The notes under the pieces: generated by a model
The model's input: only the letters and a program-made list of their open reading frames with translations
Told to the model about the DNA's origin: nothing
Databases searched by the model: none
Translations under genes and position numbers: made by a program
Assembly: GCA_963575745.1 (NCBI GenBank)
Contig: CAUYUJ010014183.1
Span: forward strand, 584,742-648,741
Origin: Prorocentrum cordatum
Lineage: Eukaryota > Sar > Dinophyceae > Prorocentrales > Prorocentraceae
Length of the DNA stretch: 64,000 bases
Direction: 5' to 3'
Shown here: in pieces, positions 10,901 to 20,200 of the stretch
Position numbering within the stretch: the first letter of the stretch is position 1
Layout of the letters: every line of letters starts with the position of its first letter

Positions 10901-12525
10901 CGAAAATGCACCGCGCAGATCGCGCAAAGAACCTGCGCGACGGAACGCGCTCGACCATTCGTCCCCGGAGCCCGCGCGGAAGGACTGGAAAACCTGGAAC
11001 TCTTGAACACTATCGATATCAATACTTCATGCTCCTCCGACTGCAATCTGCTCGATCGCCTCGTCGCACAGCGCGCCAGGCTGCCTGTCGGCTAGCGACG
11101 CAACGTCGCCGCCGCGGGAGGAGGCTCAACGAAAAAGCGCCCCGCCGTCGGCTGCTTCCTCGCTCGAACGAGACGGCTCGCGGCGGCGCCGCCGGGGGGC
11201 GCGGCCCGCGAACGCCCGAACGGCCGCCGCCTCGGCCGCCGCTGCAGGCCGGCCAGCCGCAGCTCCAGCCAAGCGCCCAGGTGCGGGGGCCGCAGCCGCC
11301 GAGGCGCCGCCCGCGCCGCCCGCCGGCGGGGGCGCGCTCGGGCGCGCCAGGCTCCGAGCCGAGCGGAGGCGCAGCTAGTCCACGCGGCGCTCGCCTCGAC
11401 CTGCCGCCGCCGGCGCCCGGCGCGCCGCGGCTCCCGCGCTGCGCTGGTGGAGCAGGCCAGGGGGCCCGCCCCTAGCAACCGGGCCAACGGAGCAGGCCAT
11501 GCGCTGCGCGTGCGGAGCAAACCAGGCGCAGCGTCGACCTGCAAGGCTCTTGCCGCCACCGACGCGCCGCGGAACTGCACGGCCAAGCGCGGCCCGTCCG
11601 CGCCTGGCGCCCCAGAGGTCTCGACCTCGAAGACGGCTGTCCCGTCGACCTGGTCAGCGGCGTCGTGGGTCGGCGTCTCCAGCGCCATCCCGCGGGTGAA
11701 GGCCCCGCCGACCAGGCTGGCCCCGCTGAGCCACGGGCTGTTGATGAAGGCCGCGAGCGGGGCGCCCAGCTGCGCGCCAGCGCCGACACCAGCACCACGC
11801 CCGGCAGCCTGCCAAAGCCCCATCGCCCCCGCAGCTGCACCAGCAGGGCCCGCCGCCGCGGCGGCCGCCGGCGGGGGTGCCCTCCGCCGCCAGCTGATGG
11901 GGGGGCTGCAGCGAGGGCGCCGACGAGCGCGGCCCCGACTCCAGGAGGGCCTCCACCCGCCGCAGCGCCAGCCGCTACGTTACGGGCGGCCCCAACGCCG
12001 CTAGGCCCGCGCCGCCTGGGACTCTGAGGCCGAGCCTGGGCGCGCCACAGGCGCGCCGCTCGGGGCAGCGCCTCCGCCTCCCAGCAACGCGACGGAAGGG
12101 AAGGCCAGCGGCGCCCCAGCGGCGAGCCCCGCGCTCGCGCCCGCGAGCCAAGGCCTTGACAACCCCCTTCGCCTTAACCTTGGCCTTGACCGTGGCCTTC
12201 GCCTTGCCCTTGGGGGCATCGAGCAGGCCTGCCAGCGCCGCCAGCAGCGCCGTGAGGCGCCGCGCATGGTCCAACATCACCCCCGGCGTCAGCCGCGCCT
12301 GCCAGGCGTGCTGCCTGGCCAGCGAGGAAGAGGTAGCAGAGCTCGCAGACCTCCAGGAGCTGGCCCTCGCGCGCCAACGCCAGGCTCTCCGCGTCGCCCA
12401 GCCGCCCGCCGCACCGAGAGCAGAATCTGCGCGGGGGCCGGCCGGACGGCGTTGGGGGAGCGGGTTTGCGGCGGTCCGGCGCCCCCCACGCCGGAACCTC
12501 CCTGATCATGCCCCTCAGGGCACAA
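10900..12525 (-). pseudogene. Gag-like region with paired CxxC motifs
   Basis: Near 12430-12300 the minus strand reads RFCSRCGGRL then VCELCYLFL, two CxxC pairs about 28 residues apart, a likely zinc-binding unit. A Lys/Gly-rich stretch and a long Ala/Arg-rich region follow in shifting frames. Its place directly behind the spliced-leader relic and before RNase H fits the first protein region of the element. No named family is recognised. Confidence 0.35.
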
Positions 12526-12560
12526 TACGAAAAAAAGAGAGAGACAATAATTGCCTTAGC

Positions 12561-12581
12561 CTTGAGCCACAATAGCGACTG
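12561..12581 (-). other. Spliced-leader relic (17 of 21 bases)
   Basis: Read on the minus strand, the 21 bases differ at four positions from the conserved dinoflagellate spliced leader (CCGTAGCCATTTTGGCTCAAG from memory, first variable base left out). The 3' half ending GGCTCAAG is intact. It lies at the 5' end of the retroelement and in the same orientation, as expected if a trans-spliced transcript was copied back into the genome. Confidence 0.6.
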
Positions 12582-12587
12582 TCATGC

Positions 12588-12650
12588 ATTATGTTTGCGG
12601 CCATGTCTCGACTAGTTAGCGCCGCCCATCCATCTGCCGCAAGCGCGCGT
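12588..12650. repeat. Dispersed repeat, copy 2 (pair with 7859-7922)
   Basis: Direct copy of the 60-bp sequence near 7.9 kb. The pair lies just outside the spliced-leader relic and the recombinase end, so it could mark the element borders or a target duplication that has since diverged. Confidence 0.7.
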
Positions 12651-12689
12651 GTGTGTATATATAATGTTGCGGGGGGACAAGGACAATAC

Positions 12690-12895
12690 ATGCACTAGCG
12701 CCCCGAGATCGCCAAAACCACGTCTCTCGACATCACGCGGGTCATAGCAGGCAGCAAGAGCTGAAACGTTGCAGCTGTAGCCGCTGCTGCCGCGGGGGAA
12801 AACTGATAAATCTTTCGCCGCTGGAAGCGTTGCTCCCCCCATCCCCCCCCCGCCTCCCAAGACGGGGAGGGCGGTCCTCCCTATAGAACTCTAGG
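12690..12895. repeat. Dispersed 200-bp repeat, copy 1
   Basis: Shares several words with 48275-48480, including CACGTCTCTCGACATCA, GCCGCGGGGGAA and ATCTTTCGCC, in the same order and orientation. Unknown family. Confidence 0.75.
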
Positions 12896-13645
12896 GCTAA
12901 CATTGCTCGTGGGTTTTGGTCATTGTGGATTCGTGGATCACCCTTGCGAGTCGGCGATGGCGGCATGTACCATCCCTGAGATCCGACGTAACGAAACATT
13001 GCAAACCTGTGAAAAATCTCGACCCAAGGACCGTACGATCGATCAGAGAGGGCCCGAAGGCCCGACATCGGGCGAAAACGCACGGCTCGAAGAACTGCGA
13101 CACCAGGATCTTAGGGATGATCGGAGTCGACAAGGTCCCGCGACAGTTTCATCATGGCCATCGTGTTTTCTCCCTCGAGGCCTACCCAGCCAAATACGGC
13201 CTCAAAACAATGCCGTGAAATTGAACAATGTTTGGGGTTGGTAGGTGGTTTTGTATCTGTCGCATCGGTCTCGGCGCCAGAGCCTGATGAGCAGATGCAA
13301 CCATCCACCGAGATGAGGCTCGAACCCGCTGAAGGAACAAGGGAGCCGAGGGGCGTGACTCAGAGTGCTGCCTGAGCTAACGAGAATCATTGCTGCCCGT
13401 GCGTGTTCCAATACACCGGTCTCCAGTGCCTGTTGCCGCCTGCGCCCGCCGGCTGTCCGAGCGCGTTGGCGTCCGCCCTCGCTCCTTGGCAAACAATTTT
13501 CTCCCTTCTCAGGGCTTGCCAATGTCGGCTGCCTCGGGTGCAAGGCGCACGGGCAGGGCAGGCGGGTACTCTGGATGGGGCAATAAGCGCACCCCCCTTT
13601 GGATCCGCTGCGGGGGTTGGGCACGTGCTGCCGGGACGGGTGGAG
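12896..13645. other. No gene recognised
   Basis: Unique-looking DNA with only short overlapping frames. No domain, repeat or exon signal was seen. Confidence 0.5.
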
Positions 13646-13649
13646 GGGG

Positions 13650-13735
13650 GTTGGAGGAGGAGGAGGACGAGGAGGAGGAGGAGGAGGAGGAGGAGAAGGA
13701 GGAGGAGGAGGAGGGAAAGGATGATGGAGGGGGGC
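13650..13735. repeat. GGA trinucleotide array
   Basis: About 85 bp of GGA with a few AAG and GAC steps. Confidence 0.9.
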
Positions 13736-14215
13736 GGGATTGGGCAGGCTGAATCAGAAGGTTAATCACCCCCACTTGATGAAAATTTTTCATGCATGAC
13801 AAAATAATCCAGAGTAGGTAGATCATTGTCACCCGATTTTTAGGCGAGGCCCGAGGCGGCCCAACGGCCCACAAGCGATGTCCAAGATCGCCCGCCAGGC
13901 ATTCCAGTGGCCCGAGAGCTCCAGAAAAGGATATTCCTCCCTCGTTAAAGGTGGCCACAGGGTCTGAACTGCAGCTGATCTCCGAGAAAATCGGTCAAGA
14001 GGGGGGGGGGATGAAGTCAAACCCGCTCAAAATCAATCCCCCGACCCCTCCTGGGGTCCATCTGGTGCAGTCGTTCACCCCATATCCGGTTTCGACGGTC
14101 CTGGGGCCCGAAAACGGCCGAAAAAGACAACAAACTGATCGAGCCCAGCTGCTCGAACCTCTTCCCTCCTTCCTGCTCGCCGCCAGCCGGCTCCAACGAG
14201 AGCCCCAGGAAAACA
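13736..14215. other. No gene recognised
   Basis: Unique-looking DNA downstream of the hydrolase gene on its minus strand, so it may hold the 3' untranslated region or a further exon. Nothing could be assigned. Confidence 0.4.
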
Positions 14216-14217
14216 GT

Positions 14218-14352
14218 TTCCTCCTCCTCCTCCTCATCCTCCGCCTTCTCCTCCGCTTCCTCCTCTTGTTGAAAGGGAGGAGGAGGAGGAGGAGGAGGAG
14301 GAGGAGGAGGAGGAGGAGGAGGAGGAGGAGGGGGAGGAGGAGGAGGAGGAGG
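14218..14352. repeat. CTC array followed by GGA array (mirror strands)
   Basis: About 45 bp of CTC/TCC-rich DNA, a short spacer (TTGTTGAAAGG), then about 75 bp of GGA. The two halves are roughly complementary, so one strand could fold back or form a triplex. It starts directly after the last recognisable hydrolase exon. Confidence 0.85.
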
Positions 14353-14355
14353 CCT

Positions 14356-14467
14356 GCCCGTGGCCGCCACCTCCCGGAGAAAGCGGCCGGCGCGGCGCAG
14401 CGCTCGCTGCGCGGGCCACAGCGGCTTGCCGGACCCGCAGCCCTCTGAGTACATGGGGAACACGTGC
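14356..14467 (-). CDS. Hydrolase exon E (C-terminal)
   Basis: The acceptor is CCCAG before GCACGTG. The exon starts in phase 2, completing a Trp codon, and reads HVFPMYSEG, then GKPLWPAQRALRRAGRFLREVA. It supplies the catalytic His and the C-terminal helix typical of this family. The coding-like signal stops where the GGA array begins, so the true 3' end (stop codon or a further intron) is not fixed. Confidence 0.75.
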
Positions 14468-17171
14468 CTGGGCAGCGGTATAGCATAGCACTCTTTTCTT
14501 TTCCGCAGTCTGGCCAAGGATGGATGACAGCGTTCCAAATGACGCGACTGCTAACTTACCCGAGCGGACGGGCGAGGGTCTCCGCGAGCACGGACTGCAA
14601 CTGACTCCCCGCTGCTCTACCTGTCAGGGCAGCCGCTCGGGATTCGTGGCTGCCTGGCCAGCAGGCAGCGTCTGGCCGATCCTCATCTTATGAAGATCGC
14701 ACCAGGCATGTTCGCCCAGTTTCTGGCCCCGAGACCCTCACATATCGAACTGTCTTGAAGAACCTAGCAGAAAAATTGTGTCTACGACCCTGGTCGTGAT
14801 TTGTCACGCTGTTGACTTGTTTGGGCGACGAGGTGATTGTTCAATACGGAAATTGTTGTCCGATTTCGGCCTCCAGTGCCTGTTGTCAGGCTCCGCGCTT
14901 CCCAAAAACGGATACTGAACGCAAAAGCGATCCTGGGGAATGGGTCGGGAATTCTGGGGGCCGCAGACAGGAGAAGAAGATATCGGAAGATGCACATGCA
15001 TCCCCACCTCCGTCCCTCAGATCTGGACGACGCAAAAAGAATAGCGACAACAATGTTTTAGACGCTTTCTGCCTCTGGCGGCTGTCACCCCGCCCCGGGA
15101 CCGTCAAGAATGAATCCGGATGAAAAATCGGTCCAGTGAGGAGGTCGAGAACCATGGGGCCCACGTCGCAGAAAACTTGCGCCGTCGGACGAGAGGAACT
15201 GGCATGGCTTTGGCCCCACTGGCCGGCCTACCTCCCCAGGTGAGCGACGAAACGGATCGGGTCCCACGCGGGAAGACATCGCGACCTTACGTCGCAGCTT
15301 ATTCGGGCCGCTGGCGTGGTTCACCGCGTGGAGAAGAGGGAGCTTACTCGCAACCGTGCTAGAGGAAGGAAGAACGGCATGAACATGAACTGCTGGAGAT
15401 CTCCTCGGATTTCTTCGATCTGAGCTGGACCCCCCTCCCCAGCGCGCGGGGCGCGCCAGGGGCGCCGCCAGGGGGTCCCCAGCGCGGATCCAAGAAATCC
15501 GCGCAGAGCGCCAACATGCACTTTTTCCTTCTTCGACTTACGCGGGAAACTCACGCGCGGGTAGCCGCGCACTCGACACCGTCTTCTCTCTCGTCGCCTG
15601 GGCTGGGATGTGTGCTGCTCCTTCCGGGGTTGGTGCGGGACCTGTCCTCACCTGGGTGGGGCAGAGCTGCCATGGCCCAGTGAGGATGACGATGACGACG
15701 AGAACGACGACGATGGCAATTTGACGATGACGACGAGGACGACGACGGCGACGACGACGACGACATCGCCATCGTCGTCATCGTCGTCATCGTCGTCGTC
15801 GTCATCGGGGATCGGTTCGACCCCACGGAGTGCCACATCCCCTCGTAGATGTTCGGGGGAAGGGCCAGTCGTGACAGCGGCGGCCCTCTTTTGCGTTTAT
15901 CCTCCTTCGTTGGCATCCTGGAGGCTTCTCGTCGCCACGGCCGGATCCGCCCCGAGAAGCGGGCCACGATGGACCGCGGGCTGGGTCCAGGGACCGATTC
16001 TGACCAGGTGTGGGCCAGGCGGGAGAGCCGCAGTTGTCCCAACTGGCCCTCCTCCGAGATGTCGAGGATCACGGGCGCTCCGGCGGCGGCCGCATTCTGC
16101 GCCGAGATCACGGCGTCGCCCATGATCAGCTCGTTGGACGCCACCGTGAACAGCAGCGGAGGCATGTCCTGGAGCATTTCGCGGTCTGCCAGGATCGGCG
16201 ACGCGACGGGGTCGTCCAAGAGTGCCCTGTCGCCCAGGTACTCGATGGCGTTCTCGAGGGAGTCTGCCACGCTCTTGGCCGGGAGGTCCCTGTAAGCCAC
16301 GTCCCCGTTGTGCCATTCCCCGCCGTCTGGGAGCTTGACGGAGGCGTGCGCGTTGTGCAGGTAGCTCGGCGTGTCGCACCGCATGTTCGTCCACGGCGAG
16401 AAGAGCAGCGCCCCGGCGACCCTGGCGTTGCCCGGGAGCGACCACCGCCCCGCGCTGATCGCTAGCAGGGCCGAGTATGCCAGCGTGCCGCCAGAGGAAT
16501 CGCCTGCGATGAACACGGGGGGGCTCTGGCTCGGCTCGTTCGTGCACCCCGGCGGGCCGTTCGTTACGAGGTAACCCAAGGCCTCCAGGGTCGCGTTCAG
16601 CATCTGCCTGTGGGCTGCCGCAGGCGACAGCGGGTAGTCCTACGAGGATGGGCTGCGTAACCATAAACTTACGAAGCTCTGCGCGGATGTCTTGGATCGA
16701 CGCTGGACCCTCCCTGGCAAGCGGAGCGCGCTAGAGGCGCCGCCAGAGGCGCCGCCAAGGCCTGGGGGGGAGGGCAAGCGCAGATCCAAGAAATCCGCAC
16801 GGAGCTCTGAACATGTATGTTTATGCAGCTTCATTCTTCTCCGAAGTCCAGCGCGAGAGTCACCACGCTGCCAGCGCGAGCCAGCTTTGGAGCAAATACC
16901 TCGTAGCCGTCGGTGCGCGGGGAAGAAAACTGGAACGAGCCTTTGGACGCCCGAAACGGGTGCGTACAAAATGGGCACGGTGGCCAACAACAAATGTTGT
17001 CCAGTAATTACTGGCATCGGCCGCTGTTTCAGATGAGCAACGTCCGCGGCGACACCGACAACGAGTCCTGTTCGAAATGAACCAGCTGTCGGTCTATGTC
17101 AGAGTGAGGGGGCCGAACGGTCACTCACTGTCCCTGGAGGCGTGGCTAAAGTGAGGTTATGCGGTGCGGAG

Positions 17172-17217
<46 letters not shown>

Positions 17218-20200
17218 GGTGTGGTTGTTGTTGTTGTTGTTGTTGTTGTTGTTGGTGTTGGTGTGCGCTGTTGTTGTTGTTGCTGTTGTTGTTGGAATAT
17301 CACGACTGATAAATAAATCCGCCGGCCCCCTTGTGGGGCCACCAGGCTTTAGGCCTAAGGTTCGCAGTTTCCTGTACCAGTTGCAGCTTCCAGTTTCCAC
17401 TGTTACAGATCTGCTTCTTGCTGCTTACTGTTACAATTCTGCTTCTCGCTGCTTACAGTTCCTTGTTGATGGACCGCGCAAGGGGGGGAGGCCCAAAACG
17501 ACAATTTGTACCAAGCCCTGAGCGTGATCTGAATTGCTGGGGTGGGTACAAATTTACACCCCTCCCGCAGATCGGCGGGGTCAGGATTCAAAAACACATG
17601 GGACTTGCCATATTTCTAAAATTCGGTGGCACCCATCACGCAGATCGGCGGGAACAGGGTCCAAAAACAAATGGGATTTGCCACATTTCTGACATTCGGT
17701 GGCACCCCTCACGCAGATCGGCGGGGTGAGGATCCAAAAACACATAGGATTTGCCACATTTCTGACATTCGGTGGCACCCCTCACTCAGATCGGCGAGGT
17801 CACGGTCCAAAAACACATAGGATTTGACACATTTCTGACATTCGGTGGCACCCCTCACGCAGATCGGCGAGGTCACGGTCCAAAAACACATGGGATTTGA
17901 CACATTTCTCAAATCCGGTGGCACCCCCCACGCATATTGGCAGGGTCAGGGTCCAAAAACACAAGGGACATGCTACATTTCTGACATTCGGTGGCACCCC
18001 TCACGCAGATCGGCAGGGTCAGGGTCCAAAAAACATAAAAAAGATGTGCCACATGTCTGAAATTCGGCGGCACCCCTCACGCAGATCCGTAAGGTCAGAG
18101 TCCAAAAACACAAGGGACTTGCTACATTTCTGAAATTCGGTGGCACCCGTGTCAGGGTCCAAACACACAAAGGATTTGCCACATTTCTGACATTCAGCGG
18201 CACCCGTGACGCAGATCCGCAGGGTCAGGGTCGAAAAACAAACAGGTCCCGACACTGCTTCACGGCGGCGCCCAGACCTCTTGATTTAGCTTTTGCATCT
18301 CCCATTATCCGAGACAGGGGGCCGGCGGCATGGGGCGAAGCCCTTACGGATATAATTGATTCCCTCCCCTCTTGGGCACATTGTTACCTAACAGCGAAGA
18401 CTGATAGGTTTCTAGTGGGGTCAAAAGAGAGCATCTTGACTCCCCAGGGGGGTATGGGCGGGTGCCGGGAGAATCCGGGGAATCCAGGGACCCCCCAGGA
18501 CTCCTATAGATTCTTATAGTTTCCGATAGATTCCTACAGATTCTGTTCCCAGAACACCATTCCCAGGCCACATTTTGAATGCCCGGAGCCAACTGTAAGC
18601 CACTTCGTGCTCTTCGTCTTCCCAGAACACCATTCCCAGGCCACATTTTCAATGCCCGGAGCCAACTGTAGGCCACTTCGTGTTCTTCGTGTTCCCAGAA
18701 CACCGTTCCCAGGCCACATTCTGAATGCCCGGAGCCAACTGCAGGTCACTTCGTGTTCTTCGTGTTCCCAGAAAACCATTCCTGTACCATATTTTGACTG
18801 CCCGGAGCCACCTTTGGGTCACTTCGTGATCTTCGTGTTCCCAGAACACCAGTCCTGTGCAATATTTTGAATGCCCGAGCAGAGGCAGGCTGATGCCGAG
18901 GCAGGTTGAGGCCGAGGCAGGCTGAGGCTGAGGCACGCCGAGGCAGGCTGAGGCTGAGGCTGAGGCCGGCTGAGGCTGAGGCTGACGCAGGCTGAGGTCG
19001 AGGCAGGCTGAGGCTGAGGCTGAGGCAGGCTGAGACTGAAGCTGAGGCAGGCTGAGGCTGAGGCTGAGGCTGATGCAGGCTGAGGCTGAGAGGCTGACGC
19101 TGAGGCTGAGGCAGGCTGAGGCAGGCTGAGGCTGAGGCTGAGGCACGCCGAGGCAGGCTGAGGCTGAGGCTGAGGCAGGCTGAGGCTGAAGGCTGAGGCA
19201 GGCTGAGGCAGGCAGGCTGAGGCTGAGGCTGAAGCTGAGGCAGCCGAGGCAGGCTGAGGCTGAGGCTGAGGCTGAGGCTGAGCTGAGGCTGTGGCTGAGG
19301 CTGGGCAAGCTGCGGCTGAGGCAGGCTGAGGCTGAGGCTGATGCAGGCTGAGGCTGAGGCAGGCTGAGGCTGAGGCTGAGGCTGAGGCTGAGGCTGAGGC
19401 CGAGGCAGGCTGAGGCTGAGGCCGAGGCAAGCCGAGGCAGGCTGAGGCTGAGGCTGAGGCTGAGGCAGGCTGAGGCTGAGGCAGGCTGAGGCTGAGGCAG
19501 GCTGAGGCTGAGGCCAAGGCAGGCTGAGGACGAGGCAGGCTGAGGCTGAGACTGAGGCTGAGGCTGAGGATGAGGCCGAGGCAGGCCGAAGCTGAGGCAA
19601 GGTGAGGCTGAATGGGGGGGGGGAAGGGGGGGGGAGGAGGGGAGGCTGAGGCAGGCTAAGGCCGAGGCAGGCTGAGGCCGAGGCAGGCTGAGGCTGAGGC
19701 TGAGGCAAGCCGAGGCAGGCTGAGGCTGAGGCTGAGGCTGAGGCTGAGGCTGAGGCAGGCTGAGGCAGGCTGAGGCTGAGGCGGGCTGAGGCTGAGGCTG
19801 ACGCAGGCTGAGGCTGAGGCAGGCTGAGGCTGAGGCTGAGGCTGACGCAGGCTGAGGCCGAGGCAGGCTGAGGCTGAGGCTGAGGCAAGCCGAGGCAGGC
19901 TGAGGCTGAGGCTGAGGCTGAGGCAGGCTCAGGCATCCGTAGGAATCCATAGGAATCCTTAGGAATCCCTAGGAATCTGTAGGAATCCGTAGGCATCCTT
20001 AGGAATCCGTAGGCATAGTTAAGCATCCGCAGGAATCCTTAGGAATCCTGAGGGTTCCCTAGGAATCCTTAGGAATCCATAGGAATCCCTAAGAATCAGG
20101 ATTCCTAAGGATTCCTAAGATTTCCTAAGCATTGCTATGGATTCCTAAGGATGCCTAAGGATGCCTTAGGAATCCCTAGGAATCCTTAGGATTCCATTGG

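Larger units (their letters stand above)
8230..12581 (-). mobile_element. Degenerate tyrosine-recombinase (DIRS-like) retroelement
   Basis: Reading the minus strand from 12581 downwards: a spliced-leader relic, a GC-rich region with paired CxxC motifs, a long non-coding stretch, an RNase H domain, then a tyrosine recombinase in three pieces. RNase H followed by a tyrosine recombinase is the order seen in DIRS-type elements. No RT domain was found between 10.9 and 9.9 kb, so it is either deleted or too diverged to see. Stops and frame changes break the recombinase, so this copy is dead. The call rests on motif recognition by eye. Confidence 0.6.
14468..15833 (-). other. Hydrolase intron D/E (GC-AG, 1366 bp)
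   Basis: It begins GCACTCC after TGTG and ends CCCAG before GCACGTG, so GGCAC occurs at both ends. It contains an inverted-repeat element (15378-15525) and a GAC microsatellite (15683-15815). Otherwise nothing recognisable was seen between 14490 and 15370. Confidence 0.6.

Noticed and set aside
17545-18880. Regular 73-bp repeats considered as a CRISPR array
   Set aside because: Units are contiguous with no unique spacers, and the genome looks eukaryotic.
18649-20026. Minus-strand frames of over 400 codons
   Set aside because: They are translations of the GAGGCT hexamer array; three frames are open at once and the product is an Ala-Ser-Leu-Gln repeat.
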